DNA of 49,669 nt from Bacillota bacterium. Its GTDB lineage: Bacteria; Bacillota; GCA-003054495; Carboxydocellales; JAJZSN01. Positions 1-10,155 of this stretch are shown piece after piece. The stretch is taken from the NCBI GenBank assembly GCA_021849745.1, contig JAJZSN010000011.1, positions 1-49,669 of the forward strand. The letters run 5' to 3'. Within the stretch, counting starts at the first letter, position 1; each line of letters begins with the position of its first letter. The notes beneath the pieces were generated by a model. The model was not told where the DNA came from. It was given only the letters and a program-made list of their open reading frames with translations, and made no database searches. Position numbers and translations under genes: made by a program.

Positions 1-1956
1 GTGGTGGAAGATACCGAGATTACCATGGAGCAGTTACGGGAAAAATTCGGGGACGAGATCGCTCTGCTGGTGGATGGAGTAACCAAACTTAGCCGGATTG
101 AATACAAATCCAAAGAGGAACAACAAGCTGAAAATCTGCGAAAAATGTTTTTAGCCATGGCTAAGGACATCAGGGTTATCCTGATTAAACTGGCCGACAG
201 GGTTCATAATATGCGAACCTTGAAACACCAAAGCCCCAAGAAACAAAAAGAAATTGCCCAGGAAACCCTGGAGATTTTTGCTCCTTTGGCTCACCGTTTG
301 GGGATTTTTAAAATCAAATCGGAGTTAGAAGATCTTTCTTTACGTTATTTGGAGCCGGAAAGTTATTATGAATTGGTGGAACGGATAGCCAAGAAAAGAG
401 CGGAACGGGAAGCTTATATTAATAACATTATCGGTATTCTTATAGAAAAACTAGGCGCTGTAGGCATTACTGTAGACATTCAGGGCCGCCCCAAGAACTT
501 TTACAGCATCTATAAAAAGATGTGGACCCAGCAAAAGGACTTAAGTGAAATTTACGACCTCATCGCCATCAGGGTAATTGTGGATTCGGTGAAAGACTGC
601 TACGGAGCCTTAGGCATAGCTCATACCTTATGGAAGCCCATTCCCGGGCGGTTTAAGGATTTTATTGCCATGCCCAAGTCCAATATGTATCAGTCCCTGC
701 ATACAACGGTAATTGGCCCTCTGGGAGAGCCCTTTGAGATTCAAATTCGAACCCTGGAAATGCACCGGACTTCGGAATACGGGATTGCTGCCCATTGGCG
801 TTATAAAGAAGGAACCAGAGGGGATCGGGAGGCAGACCAGAAGTTTGCCTGGCTTCGCCAGTTGCTGGAGTGGCAGAACGACCTGGGGGATGCCCGGGAA
901 TTCATGGAATCCCTGAAAATTGACCTTTTCGAGGATTCGGTTTTCGTTTTTTCGCCAAAGGGGGATGTTATTGAACTTCCTGCCGGTTCAGTGCCGGTGG
1001 ATTTTGCTTACCGGATTCACACCGATGTAGGACATCGCTGTGTGGGGGCCAAAATCAACGGTAAAATCGTTCCTTTGGAATATAAATTGCACAACGGCGA
1101 TATAGTGGAGATCCTGACCAGTCGCCAATCGGGGCCCAGCCGGGATTGGTTGAAAAATGTTCAGACCACTCAGGCTAAGAACAGGATTAAGGGCTGGTTT
1201 AAAAGAGAGAAAAAAGAAGAAAATATCGTCAAGGGCAAGGAAATTTTTGAGAAGGAAGTTAAGAAACAAGGAATTGAGCCGGAACAGATTAAGGAAAGCC
1301 GTTTACTGGAATTGGGTCGTCGCTTTAATATTATGAATTTGGACGATATTTTTGCTGCCATCGGTGATGGAGCCTTGACTGCCAACCAGTTTTTGGCTAA
1401 AATCAAGGAAGAGATTAAAAAGGAGAAACCTAAGACAGCAGCCGAAGAACTCCAGGATGCTAAAGGGGAAACCAAACCCTGGTCAGGTGGGGGCAAAGAA
1501 AACCAGGGGATTATGGTTAAGGGTATCGAGAATGTCATGATTCGCTTGGCCCGTTGTTGTAATCCTGTGCCCGGTGATAATATAGTGGGATATATAACCA
1601 GGGGAAGAGGGGTTTCGGTTCACAGGGCAGATTGCCATAATGTACTTCACCATTCCAAGGATGAAGAAGAAAGAATGATTGAGGTAGCCTGGGATAACGC
1701 CTTCCAGTCCTCTTTCCTAATTAAGCTGGAAATTGATGCTATGGACCGGGCGGGCCTTTTGACTGATGTTATGCAGGTTGTTTGTGAATTGAAGATTAGC
1801 GCCAATGATGTTCACGCCAGGGGGACTAAGAATAACCGGGCCGCCATTGATTTGCTGCTGGAGATTAAGAATCTGGGACAGCTGGAATATATAATGAGCA
1901 GAATTAAGAGGGTCAAAGATGTGTTTGAAGTCCGGCGGGTAGTGCCGGGGGGCTAA
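1..1956 (+). CDS. relA: Bifunctional (p)ppGpp synthetase/hydrolase Rel, 5' end missing
   Basis: Makes and degrades the stringent-response alarmones (p)ppGpp from GTP/GDP and ATP. The window opens inside the N-terminal HD hydrolase domain, so roughly the first 70-80 residues of the usual ~730 are missing and the apparent start is only the edge of the sequence. In window numbering, the rest of the HD domain fills residues 1-85 and the synthetase domain about 160-290. The synthetase carries an RFKD motif (residues 217-220), the RxKD form typical of bifunctional Rel rather than synthetase-only RelA, followed by the [12 protein letters not shown] block. A TGS domain follows at about 311-373, a Cys-rich segment ([10 protein letters not shown], from about 517) and a C-terminal ACT domain at about 580-651. 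dtd follows after 46 bases, as in Bacillus. Identity is very secure. Confidence 0.96.
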   Translation: MVEDTEITMEQLREKFGDEIALLVDGVTKLSRIEYKSKEEQQAENLRKMFLAMAKDIRVILIKLADRVHNMRTLKHQSPKKQKEIAQETLEIFAPLAHRLGIFKIKSELEDLSLRYLEPESYYELVERIAKKRAEREAYINNIIGILIEKLGAVGITVDIQGRPKNFYSIYKKMWTQQKDLSEIYDLIAIRVIVDSVKDCYGALGIAHTLWKPIPGRFKDFIAMPKSNMYQSLHTTVIGPLGEPFEIQIRTLEMHRTSEYGIAAHWRYKEGTRGDREADQKFAWLRQLLEWQNDLGDAREFMESLKIDLFEDSVFVFSPKGDVIELPAGSVPVDFAYRIHTDVGHRCVGAKINGKIVPLEYKLHNGDIVEILTSRQSGPSRDWLKNVQTTQAKNRIKGWFKREKKEENIVKGKEIFEKEVKKQGIEPEQIKESRLLELGRRFNIMNLDDIFAAIGDGALTANQFLAKIKEEIKKEKPKTAAEELQDAKGETKPWSGGGKENQGIMVKGIENVMIRLARCCNPVPGDNIVGYITRGRGVSVHRADCHNVLHHSKDEEERMIEVAWDNAFQSSFLIKLEIDAMDRAGLLTDVMQVVCELKISANDVHARGTKNNRAAIDLLLEIKNLGQLEYIMSRIKRVKDVFEVRRVVPGG

Positions 1957-1960
1957 TAAA

Positions 1961-1987
1961 GAAGCTACCAGCTACAAGCTACCGGCT
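1961..1987. repeat. AGCT-type dispersed repeat, copy 1
   Basis: The gap between rel and dtd holds three imperfect units of the form AGCTACxxGCT. Related units recur at 2566-2600, 11610-11641, 23644-23669, 23718-23749 and 38367-38401, always outside genes. Confidence 0.6.
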
Positions 1988-2002
1988 AAAGAAGGTGAAA
2001 TA

Positions 2003-2452
2003 GTGCGTGCAGTTGTTCAGAGGGTTAGTAAAGGACAAGTAACGGTGGAGGGGCAGATTGCGGGGGCCGTTGGCCCCGGATTGGTGGTGTTGCTGGGGGT
2101 CGGGCAAGATGATACTGAGGAAGATGCCCGGTATATAGCGGATAAGATTGCCAATCTGCGTATTTTTACGGATGTTCAGGGTAAAATGAACCTGTCAGTG
2201 CTGGATACCAAAGGGGAAGTGCTGGTGGTTTCTCAATTCACCCTCTATGGTGACTGCCGTAATGGTCGGAGGCCTGGTTACTCCGAGGCGGCCCCACCTG
2301 ATACAGCCAACCGCCTTTATGAACGGGTGGTGGCCATTTTAAATGAAATGGGTCTGAAAACAGCCACCGGCAAGTTTCAAACCACCATGCTGGTGGAAAT
2401 ACAAAACCATGGGCCGGTGACGTTGTTGCTGGATAGTAAGAAGGTTTTTTAG
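2003..2452 (+). CDS. dtd: D-aminoacyl-tRNA deacylase
   Basis: Hydrolyses D-amino acids mischarged onto tRNA, a cytoplasmic proofreading step that keeps D-residues out of proteins. The 149-residue length is the normal size for DTD. Two family motifs are visible: SQFTLYGD, which carries the catalytic region (about residues 78-85), and NHGPVT near the C-terminus, the Gly-cisPro chirality-selecting motif. The start is a GTG at 2003 preceded by GAAGGTG, and the protein begins MRAVVQRV as expected for the family. It lies just after rel, an arrangement conserved across Firmicutes, and is probably cotranscribed with it. Confidence 0.96.
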   Translation: MRAVVQRVSKGQVTVEGQIAGAVGPGLVVLLGVGQDDTEEDARYIADKIANLRIFTDVQGKMNLSVLDTKGEVLVVSQFTLYGDCRNGRRPGYSEAAPPDTANRLYERVVAILNEMGLKTATGKFQTTMLVEIQNHGPVTLLLDSKKVF

Positions 2453-2455
2453 GTC

Positions 2456-2475
2456 AGGGGTTAGGGGTTAGGGTT
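2456..2475. repeat. GGGGTTA repeat
   Basis: Just downstream of dtd, three units of GGGGTTA/GGGTTC type lie in tandem. The reverse-complement form, CCCCTAA, appears inside the hisS T-box leader at 5141-5164. Confidence 0.5.
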
Positions 2476-2565
2476 CGGTACTCCTTTTAAGTTGGGGTCA
2501 TAGTTGTTGAATACCTAATGTCCATGACAATCTATTCTTAAGCTCCCAATCCTACCCGAACAAAA

Positions 2566-2600
2566 AGCTGACGACTGATAGCTGACAGCTGACAGCTGTC
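2566..2600. repeat. AGCT-type dispersed repeat, copy 2
   Basis: Tandem units of AGCTGACAGCTGAC type upstream of the metallo-beta-lactamase gene. They belong to the same family as the repeats at 1961, 11610, 23644, 23718 and 38367. The rest of the 2453-2637 gap shows nothing else except the downstream ribosome binding site. Confidence 0.6.
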
Positions 2601-2637
2601 CAATATATCCATCCCCAAAGCATAAGGAGGTTACCAA

Positions 2638-3255
2638 ATGTTTCATAAGTGTTTACCTGTTGGACCTATTGCCGCAAATTGTTACATCATCGGCTGTGAC
2701 CAGACCAAAGAGGCGGCAGTGATTGATCCCGGTGAGGATGCCAAGGTGATTTTATCTCAATTAAACAAGGAAGGTCTCAAGCTGAAGTACATTATTAACA
2801 CTCATGGTCATATCGATCATATTGGCGCCAATGATGAGGTTAAGGATACTACGGGTGCCCAAATCATTATTCATGAGTTGGATGCAGAAATGCTCACCAA
2901 CCCCAGGAAAAACCTATCAAATTTTGTGGGGGCTTTGAATTCTTTCAAGGCTGCCGACAAGACGGTGAAAGACGGTGATGTGATTCAAGTAGGAAACCTG
3001 GAGTTGGAGGTTATTCATACCCCGGGCCATACTATCGGAGGAATTTGTCTAAGGCATGGTAACCTAGTCTGGACCGGCGATACTTTGTTCCAGGGGTCTA
3101 TCGGGAGGTCTGACTTTCCAGGGGGTAATCATGATACCCTGATTAATTCCATTAAGAAGAAATTAACGGTGCTGCCTGATGACACCCAGGTTTTCCCTGG
3201 GCATGGACCAAGTTCTAATATAGGGGAAGAGAAAAGGAGTAATCCTTTTTTGTAA
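2638..3255 (+). CDS. Metallo-beta-lactamase fold hydrolase (glyoxalase II-like)
   Basis: A 205-residue cytoplasmic metallo-hydrolase of the YqgX/YcbL (glyoxalase II-like) group. The metal-binding motif HGHIDH lies at about residues 57-62. Later ligands are HTPGHT (about 128-133), the Asp in WTGDTLF (about 146) and the final His in FPGHGP (about 189). The start ATG at 2638 has an AAGGAGG site 10 bases upstream. Members of this group hydrolyse thioesters such as S-lactoylglutathione in some organisms, but the true substrate cannot be read from sequence. The next gene encodes a tiny rubredoxin-like protein, which hints at a redox or sulfur context, although that is inference. Fold assignment is secure; substrate is open. 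Confidence 0.9.
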   Translation: MFHKCLPVGPIAANCYIIGCDQTKEAAVIDPGEDAKVILSQLNKEGLKLKYIINTHGHIDHIGANDEVKDTTGAQIIIHELDAEMLTNPRKNLSNFVGALNSFKAADKTVKDGDVIQVGNLELEVIHTPGHTIGGICLRHGNLVWTGDTLFQGSIGRSDFPGGNHDTLINSIKKKLTVLPDDTQVFPGHGPSSNIGEEKRSNPFL

Positions 3256-3281
3256 ACCCATAAATCTAAAGGAGGTAAACT

Positions 3282-3389
3282 ATGGCAGTATTTAAATGTA
3301 CAAGTTGCGGTTATGAAAAAGAAGGACGCTGTAAACCAAAGAAATGTCCCCAGTGTGAGGCTCCCAATAGTTTTGAAAAAAAGGAATAG
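3282..3389 (+). CDS. Small RCKP-type rubredoxin-like protein
   Basis: A 35-residue protein. It starts MAVFKCTSCGYEKEG, continues through RCKPKKCPQCEAP and ends EKKE. Two CxxC knuckles (C6/C9 and C22/C25, with C17 in the RCKP motif) would hold one iron or zinc, as in rubredoxin-like mini-domains. The ATG at 3282 has a perfect AAAGGAGGT site six bases upstream, and a factor-independent terminator begins nine bases after the stop, so this is a well-formed gene despite its size. It sits 26 bases after the metallo-hydrolase and is likely cotranscribed with it. Function is unknown; electron transfer or zinc-dependent structural roles are both possible. Confidence 0.85.
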   Translation: MAVFKCTSCGYEKEGRCKPKKCPQCEAPNSFEKKE

Positions 3390-3397
3390 ATAGCAAA

Positions 3398-3433
3398 AAC
3401 GCCCTTGAGTTATTTTAATCAAGAGCGTTTTTT
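3398..3433 (+). terminator. Rho-independent terminator after rubredoxin-like gene
   Basis: An 11-bp stem (AACGCCCTTGA with TCAAGAGCGTT, one mismatch) around a 10-base loop is followed by a T run ending at 3433. It separates the preceding genes from hemZ. Confidence 0.85.
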
Positions 3434-3450
3434 ACTAAAGGAGTTATGGT

Positions 3451-4959
3451 ATGGTTGTTTCGATTACGGCTGAACAAGAATACCTAGCCAAGGCCTGTCA
3501 GGAAATTCTTCGGGCCTTTTATCCCGGGGAAGGAATCCAAATAAACGAGGAAAATTCAGTTATAACCTTGGAACTTGAAAAAAACAAAAGCCACATTAAG
3601 GTTAAAGCTATCGGACAAGGAAAGGTTTTTCAAGCATCTGACCGGCTGGGTATTTCCAGTGAGGCAGAAAATACAGCCCGCCGGTTGGCCCGGCTGGTAG
3701 TCTTGCGCTGTTTAGAGGATATCACAGGACGAAGTATCGGGCCATGGGGGATTCTCACGGGAATCAGGCCGACTAAAATTGTGCACCGGATAATGGATAG
3801 GGGTTTGCCTCAGGGGGAAATTATCAACCAATTGACCGCTGATTACGCCCTGGTAGAGGCCAAAGCCAGGCTGTTGACGGAGGTTTGTACCCTCCAGCGG
3901 GGCTTTCTACATTCTCCGGAGAAGGCTGGAGGATTAATCAGTATCTATATCGGTATACCTTTTTGCCCTACTCGGTGTGTATATTGTTCTTTCCCGGCCT
4001 ATTCCACAGACCGCCATGGACACCTGGTGGAGCCTTTCCTGCAGGCTTTACAAAAAGAAATCTCCGCTCTAGGCCAGGGGATAAAGGGCCTGGGACTGGA
4101 AGTGGAAACTGTCTATATTGGCGGGGGTACCCCAACCTCTCTTAATGAGGGTCAACTGGCCGGATTGCTTGAGGCTGTTACCGGAAATTTGGTCAGCGGT
4201 CAAACAAGAGAATTTACTTTGGAAGCCGGGCGGCCTGATTCCATCAACATGGACAAACTCCAGTTAATGAAAAGGGCCGGGGTCAACAGAATTAGCATCA
4301 ACCCCCAATCCATGAACATGGAAACCTTACGTACCATTGGGCGCAGTCATTCACCAGAGGAAATCCGGGCGGCTTTTACCTTGGCCAAGGAGTCAGGGTT
4401 TGACAATATCAACATGGATATAATAGTGGGGCTGCCTGGAGAAACCTTAGAGCATATTAATCGGACTTTGAGTCAAATTGCCGGCCTGGGGCCGGATAAT
4501 TTGACTGTCCATACCCTGGCCCTAAAAAGGGCCTCCAGACTAAAAGAAGAACAAAGGATAAGGGATATAAAGGGTGATAACCAGGAAACCCAAGATCAAA
4601 ATGTTATTGTTACAACCGACGTAGTCGCAGAAATGCTGGCCCGCTGCTATGAAGGGGCTAAAGGAATGGGAATGCACCCCTACTACCTTTACCGGCAAAA
4701 GCAAATGTTAGGCCACCTGGAGAACGTGGGTTTTGCCCAGCAAGGAAAGGACTGTATCTACAACATCCAGATGATGGAGGAACGGCAGACAGTGGTTGGT
4801 CTAGGAGCCGGGGCCGGTTCCAAGTGGGTGGATCCAAAGGACTGGACATTACTTAACACATACAACCCCAAAGACCCCCAGAACTATATTGAACGGGTCG
4901 AAGAGATGGTTAACTTCAAACTGGAAAAATTGAATTATAGTAGCCGTTCAAAAAGTTGA
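3451..4959 (+). CDS. hemZ: HemZ-type oxygen-independent coproporphyrinogen III dehydrogenase (radical SAM)
   Basis: A radical SAM enzyme of the HemN/HemZ group; the classical reaction is oxidative decarboxylation of coproporphyrinogen III during anaerobic heme synthesis. The cluster motif CPTRCVYC gives Cys 172, 176 and 179, preceded by a 160-residue N-terminal extension typical of HemZ and absent from HemN. GGGTPT follows at about residues 226-231, as in the SAM-binding core, and the C-terminal HemN domain is complete (502 residues). The ATG at 3451 has AAAGGAG 10 bases upstream. HemZ's true activity is less certain than that of HemN, and some relatives act in heme transfer. The promoter of the next operon overlaps its stop codon. 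Confidence 0.92.
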   Translation: MVVSITAEQEYLAKACQEILRAFYPGEGIQINEENSVITLELEKNKSHIKVKAIGQGKVFQASDRLGISSEAENTARRLARLVVLRCLEDITGRSIGPWGILTGIRPTKIVHRIMDRGLPQGEIINQLTADYALVEAKARLLTEVCTLQRGFLHSPEKAGGLISIYIGIPFCPTRCVYCSFPAYSTDRHGHLVEPFLQALQKEISALGQGIKGLGLEVETVYIGGGTPTSLNEGQLAGLLEAVTGNLVSGQTREFTLEAGRPDSINMDKLQLMKRAGVNRISINPQSMNMETLRTIGRSHSPEEIRAAFTLAKESGFDNINMDIIVGLPGETLEHINRTLSQIAGLGPDNLTVHTLALKRASRLKEEQRIRDIKGDNQETQDQNVIVTTDVVAEMLARCYEGAKGMGMHPYYLYRQKQMLGHLENVGFAQQGKDCIYNIQMMEERQTVVGLGAGAGSKWVDPKDWTLLNTYNPKDPQNYIERVEEMVNFKLEKLNYSSRSKS

Positions 4960-4984
4960 CAAACCCCTCCCCTTTGTCTACAAT
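4956..4984 (+). promoter_or_regulatory. Sigma-A promoter of the hisS-aspS T-box operon
   Basis: TTGACA at 4956-4961 and TACAAT at 4979-4984 are separated by exactly 17 bases. Transcription would start near 4991, just before the T-box stem I. The -35 box overlaps the hemZ stop codon. Confidence 0.85.
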
Positions 4985-5140
4985 GGTATTAGTTTGGATA
5001 AATGAAATGCTTAGAACGGGAAGAGTAGATGCAAGGATTCCCTTTCAGGGAGGAGATGACGTGACTGCAAGCATCTCCAAGGGAACCGCCTCGAAAGACA
5101 CCCGGGAGCAGGCTGCCGAAAAAAGCGGATAAGGGATTCA

Positions 5141-5164
5141 GGGGCCCCTAACCCCTAACCCCTT
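5141..5164. repeat. CCCCTAA repeat inside T-box linker
   Basis: Three tandem CCCCTAA-like units lie between stem I and the antiterminator of the hisS T-box. They are the reverse complement of the GGGGTTA units at 2456-2475. Confidence 0.5.
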
Positions 5165-5253
5165 TAAGAAGTTGCCCGGTTACCACCGTTATGGTAGAGA
5201 AGTGGGGTAATCCGCAAGGATTATTCAAGCAGGGTGGCACCACGGGAAATATA

Positions 5254-5301
5254 CCTCTCGTCCCTGATAGTGTTTTGGCATTATCGGGAGAGGGGTTTTT
5301 T
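5254..5301 (+). terminator. T-box terminator hairpin
   Basis: CCTCTCGTCCCTGATA pairs with TTATCGGGAGAGGGG around a short loop and is followed by TTTTTT. It competes with the antiterminator that contains the T-box sequence at 5231-5246. Confidence 0.88.
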
Positions 5302-5318
5302 GGTTGGAGAAAGTTATC

Positions 5319-5723
5319 ATGGAATGTGTCAAATGCGGTTCTCAAGTCAAATCAGAACGGGATAAATGTCCTAAATGCGCTGCCTTCACCGTGATTTCCC
5401 TGGGGGGTACGGTCAAAGGACAACCTCAAGTCACCAAGAATGAAGCTGGAGAACACTATGTTCACTTTGAAGTTCTTACCGGAGAAAGGGAGGTAGCCTG
5501 CGAAATCAAGCAGGGTTATGAAAGGGAGAGTCCTCTACAGGCCGGTGATGAAATTGAGTTGGGGGGTCGTTTATTTCTCGAAGGCCGGAAAAAGTCTTTC
5601 CGGGTAACCAAGCTGTTAAACAAAACGGGGCAAAAATCCCTGACCTATACTACAGGGGGATGTCTCCCCGGACTGGTCGGGTTGCTATTGGTTATGTTGT
5701 TGTTAGCTATGACCCTATGGTAA
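5319..5723 (+). CDS. Zinc-ribbon protein with C-terminal membrane anchor
   Basis: A 134-residue protein of unknown function. The N-terminus has a short zinc ribbon with two CxxC knuckles (C3/C6 and C17/C20). The middle (about 35-105) is a predicted beta-rich soluble region, and the C-terminus is a single hydrophobic helix (about 110-132, GLVGLLLVMLLLAMTLW), so it is probably tail-anchored with the ribbon in the cytoplasm. The ATG at 5319 is preferred because GGAG lies nine bases upstream; a TTG at 5304 in the same frame overlaps that site. It is the first gene after the T-box terminator, so its expression should follow aspartyl-tRNA charging together with murI, hisS and aspS. No known family is claimed. 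Confidence 0.75.
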   Translation: MECVKCGSQVKSERDKCPKCAAFTVISLGGTVKGQPQVTKNEAGEHYVHFEVLTGEREVACEIKQGYERESPLQAGDEIELGGRLFLEGRKKSFRVTKLLNKTGQKSLTYTTGGCLPGLVGLLLVMLLLAMTLW

Positions 5724-5762
5724 GGGTTTAGACATGTTGGCTAAGGGCCGGGGTGAAAGTAA

Positions 5763-6578
5763 TTGGAAGCAGAAAAAATTAACTTACCCATTGGTTTTTT
5801 TGACTCAGGGGTCGGAGGCATCAGCGTGTTGGCTGAGGCTATGCGGCAATTTCCAGGGGAAAGATATATCTATTTCGGGGATTCAGCCAATGCCCCTTAT
5901 GGCACCAAAAGTGTGGAAGAGGTCAGGAACTTATCCATGGGGGCGGTGGATTTTCTTTGCAGCAAAGGCATCAAGGCTTTGGTAGTTGCTTGTAATACCG
6001 CCACCAGTGTAGCTATCAACGAAATCAGAGAGAAGTTAGACATCCCGGTGATTGGGATGGAACCTGCCTTGAAACCTGCCGTGGAAATGGGCAGGCAAGG
6101 TAGAATCGTGGTGATGGCCACTCCCCTTACTGTTCGGGAGAAAAAGTTCAACATCTTACTGGACAAATATAAGGACCAGGCAGAAATCATTCCCTTACCC
6201 TGTCCGGGGTTGGTGGAATTGATAGAACTGGGAAAAACTCAAGGGGAAGAGGTTAGTCATTATCTGGAGGGTTTACTGGCGCCGGAGTTAAAAGAAGACC
6301 TTTGTGCCCTGGTGTTGGGTTGCACCCATTATCTTTTTGTCAAAAAAGAGGTAATTAGGCTGGTGGGTAACCGGACGGCGGTTATCCACGGCAATTGTGG
6401 CACGGTGATGCAACTTCGGCGGATACTGGAGCGAGAAAAACTATTAGCCGAGAATGAGGAAGTAAGGAAGCTGAATTTCAGGGAAAAGGTAAGGTTTTAT
6501 ACATCAGGGCCCAAAGAAAGGTTGGGGCCCTTGAGTGAGCAATTGTTGGAAGCGGCTCTTTTGGATTTGGAATGTTAG
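5763..6578 (+). CDS. murI: Glutamate racemase
   Basis: Interconverts L- and D-glutamate without a cofactor, supplying D-Glu for peptidoglycan. Both catalytic cysteines of the two-base mechanism are present: C77 in ACNTATS and C187 in GCTHY. The N-terminal GFFDSGVGG loop is the family hallmark, and 271 residues is the usual length. The start is TTG at 5763 with GGGGTGAAAG upstream. It sits in a T-box operon otherwise devoted to tRNA synthetases, so D-Glu supply may be raised when aspartyl-tRNA is short, an unusual coupling of wall precursor and translation control. hisS starts 15 bases after its stop. Confidence 0.96.
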   Translation: MEAEKINLPIGFFDSGVGGISVLAEAMRQFPGERYIYFGDSANAPYGTKSVEEVRNLSMGAVDFLCSKGIKALVVACNTATSVAINEIREKLDIPVIGMEPALKPAVEMGRQGRIVVMATPLTVREKKFNILLDKYKDQAEIIPLPCPGLVELIELGKTQGEEVSHYLEGLLAPELKEDLCALVLGCTHYLFVKKEVIRLVGNRTAVIHGNCGTVMQLRRILEREKLLAENEEVRKLNFREKVRFYTSGPKERLGPLSEQLLEAALLDLEC

Positions 6579-6593
6579 AAGGAGGTTACATTG

Positions 6594-7853
6594 ATGTTGA
6601 CTTCAGCGCCCAGGGGAACTAATGATTTCTTGCCGGGAGAAGTAGAAAAATGGCAATATCTTGAAAAGGTTATCCGGGAGATATGCAGCCAATACGGTTA
6701 CGGGGAAATTCGCACCCCCATCTTTGAACATACCGAACTCTTTCACCGGGGTGTGGGGGACACCACCGACATTGTGGAAAAAGAAATGTACACCTTTGAG
6801 GATCGGGGTGAACGAAGTCTAACCCTGCGCCCGGAGGGGACAGCCTCGACGGTACGGGCTTTTATCCAACATAAAGTCTATGCTCAACCCCAGCCCACTA
6901 AGTTATTCTATATCGGACCAATGTTCCGTTACGATCGTCCCCAGGCCGGACGGTATCGCCAGTTTCATCAGTTCGGGATAGAGGTCTTTGGCAGTAATGA
7001 CCCGGCGGTGGACGCCGAAGTTATCGTCATGGCCCTGGATTTCTATGACCGGCTGGGGTTAACAGACCTGGAGGTGCATATCAATAGTGTGGGTTGTCCC
7101 AAGTGTCGCCTGGATCATCGTAAGACATTACAGGAACACCTGCGCCCCAAAATGGCGGAATTATGTTCCCTCTGCCAATCCCGGTTTGAACGCAATCCAA
7201 TGCGGGTTCTGGATTGCAAAAACCCTAAGTGCCAGGAACTGACGGTAGAGGCGCCCACTACTACCAAGTGTTTATGTCCGGAGTGCCTGGAGCATTTTGA
7301 AGCCGTGAAGAAATACCTGGATTCGATAGGGATCAAATACGTGGTCAATGAGCGTTTGGTCAGGGGCCTTGATTATTATACCAATACCGCTTTTGAGATT
7401 GTGGCCAGGGATATTGGGGCCCAGAGTTCCATCGGCGGTGGCGGCCGTTATAACGGGCTAATTGAGCAGTGCGGCGGGCAGCCGACACCGGGTATCGGTT
7501 GGGCCATGGGTTTGGAAAGAATACTTCTGACCATGGAAAAGCAGGGCTGTAAGTTTCCTGAAGCCCCGCCCTTTGATGTTTTCGTGGCTACCATCGGGGA
7601 CGTGGCCAAGGATGCAGCTTTTCAGTTGTTGGCCAAGCTGCGCAAGGCCGGATTGGCGGCGGAAAAGGATTACCTGGGCCGCAGTCTCAAGGCCCAGATG
7701 AAATACGCCGATAAGTTCAAGGCCGGATTCACCGTGATTATCGGGGAGGATGAGCTGAACCGGGGCGTGGTAATGGTGCGCAACATGGCTGGTGGAAGTC
7801 AGGAAGAAGTTGCGTTAGATAAGGTTTTGGAGTATTTGAAAGAGAAAAGATAA
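6594..7853 (+). CDS. hisS: Histidyl-tRNA synthetase
   Basis: Class II synthetase charging tRNA-His in the cytoplasm. Motif 2 is seen as [18 protein letters not shown] (about residues 113-130), the histidine-binding HisA motif as [12 protein letters not shown] (about 257-268), and motif 3 near [12 protein letters not shown]. The C-terminal anticodon-binding domain fills about the last 90 residues. The total is 419 residues, normal for bacterial HisRS. ATG at 6594 is preferred over the adjacent TTG at 6591 because GGAGG (6581-6585) is then eight bases away. It is followed by aspS after 18 bases, and both fall under the T-box at 4991-5301. Confidence 0.97.
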   Translation: MLTSAPRGTNDFLPGEVEKWQYLEKVIREICSQYGYGEIRTPIFEHTELFHRGVGDTTDIVEKEMYTFEDRGERSLTLRPEGTASTVRAFIQHKVYAQPQPTKLFYIGPMFRYDRPQAGRYRQFHQFGIEVFGSNDPAVDAEVIVMALDFYDRLGLTDLEVHINSVGCPKCRLDHRKTLQEHLRPKMAELCSLCQSRFERNPMRVLDCKNPKCQELTVEAPTTTKCLCPECLEHFEAVKKYLDSIGIKYVVNERLVRGLDYYTNTAFEIVARDIGAQSSIGGGGRYNGLIEQCGGQPTPGIGWAMGLERILLTMEKQGCKFPEAPPFDVFVATIGDVAKDAAFQLLAKLRKAGLAAEKDYLGRSLKAQMKYADKFKAGFTVIIGEDELNRGVVMVRNMAGGSQEEVALDKVLEYLKEKR

Positions 7854-7871
7854 ACGAATAGGAGGAGAAAA

Positions 7872-9662
<1,791 letters not shown>

Positions 9663-9676
9663 GAGCTTATGGGTAG

Positions 9677-9742
9677 ACCCTGACCCTTAAGCATTCTTAT
9701 AAGCACCCCTGACCTTATAGCATACTTATAAGTTCCCCTGAC
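9677..9742. repeat. Imperfect ~29-bp tandem repeat with TTATAAG palindromes
   Basis: Two and a half copies of a unit beginning ACCCTGACC and containing GCATxCTTATAAG lie between aspS and the 6S RNA promoter. A similar CATACTTATAA element is at about 10091-10112, and an inverted relative at about 23702-23718. Origin unknown. Confidence 0.55.
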
Positions 9743-9772
9743 AATTGGAAATACATAAAAGCACAATGCCAC

Positions 9773-9801
9773 TTGAAAACCTCAGATTTATATGCTATAT
9801 T
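9773..9801 (+). promoter_or_regulatory. Sigma-A promoter of 6S RNA
   Basis: TTGAAA at 9773-9778 and TATATT at 9796-9801 with a 17-base spacer. The predicted transcript start near 9808 lies just before the closing stem of the 6S RNA. Confidence 0.7.
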
Positions 9802-9807
9802 TATCTT

Positions 9808-10020
9808 AACTTAATAATGTTTGAAAACCCTACTATGTACGTGAACTACCGATTATGTTTTGAGCCAACACCAAAACATAGGGAGTTCGGCTCTGAATGT
9901 GGCTTGTAGGCCTCCATTGAGTGGAAACATAAAGCATTCAGGAGAACACCCACCTGCGCGAGCAGGTTCAAAACGGTCGGTCACACGGCATTGGTGGGGT
10001 ATTCATAATTGGTATAATTA
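9808..10020 (+). ncRNA. ssrS: 6S RNA (SsrS/BsrA type)
   Basis: 6S RNA mimics an open promoter and sequesters sigma-70-type RNA polymerase, tuning transcription as growth slows. The call rests on three things. First, position: in Bacillus subtilis bsrA lies between aspS and yrvM, exactly the interval here. Second, structure: the two ends form a long closing stem, with AATAATG (9813-9819) facing CATAATT (10004-10010) and AAAACCCTACTA facing TGGTGGGGTATT, while the middle is an extended, interrupted rod. Third, it has its own promoter and a following terminator at 10028-10055. The ends are estimates. An open reading frame across this region (9860-10057) has no ribosome binding site and is judged spurious. 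Confidence 0.8.
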
Positions 10021-10027
10021 TAAAACG

Positions 10028-10055
10028 AGTACGCCTTTAACGGGCGTACTATTTT
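10028..10055 (+). terminator. Terminator of 6S RNA
   Basis: Perfect 8-bp stem AGTACGCC (10028-10035)/GGCGTACT (10043-10050), followed by ATTTTAATT. Confidence 0.8.
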
Positions 10056-10155
10056 AATTGGCAGGGATTCACAAACTAATGTCGAATAATCCTATGTTCC
10101 CATACTTATAATCCCGTGAAAACAGGAGATTCTAACATACATAGGGGGTTTTACT

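Larger units (their letters stand above)
4991..5301 (+). promoter_or_regulatory. T-box riboswitch, specifier GAC (Asp), upstream of the murI-hisS-aspS operon
   Basis: A tRNA-sensing leader that allows transcription when uncharged tRNA binds. Stem I has a basal helix CGGG (5017-5020)/CCCG (5101-5104). The 5' side of the specifier loop reads AAGAGTA and the 3' side GAAAGACA, placing GAC (Asp) at 5097-5099, one base before the helix. The upper part pairs TTCCCTT (5038-5044) with AAGGGAA (5079-5085) and GGAGATG with CATCTCC. The canonical T-box bulge AGGGTGGCACCACGGG lies at 5231-5246, followed by a strong terminator. GACAC also contains a His codon (CAC) shifted by two bases, notable because both hisS and aspS lie downstream. 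The linker carries a CCCCTAA repeat (5141-5164). Confidence 0.93.

Noticed and set aside
3885..4145. Frame inside hemZ, and many similar frames on both strands inside other genes
   Set aside because: They overlap well-identified genes in another frame and have no binding site or family features.
10013..10018. TATAAT near 10013 as promoter of tcdA
   Set aside because: No -35 box at a suitable distance, and the 6S RNA terminator follows directly; it more likely belongs to the RNA's 3' flank.
9860..10057. 65-codon frame across the 6S RNA region
   Set aside because: No ribosome binding site, no protein-like composition, and it lies over a promoter-RNA-terminator unit that fits 6S RNA.
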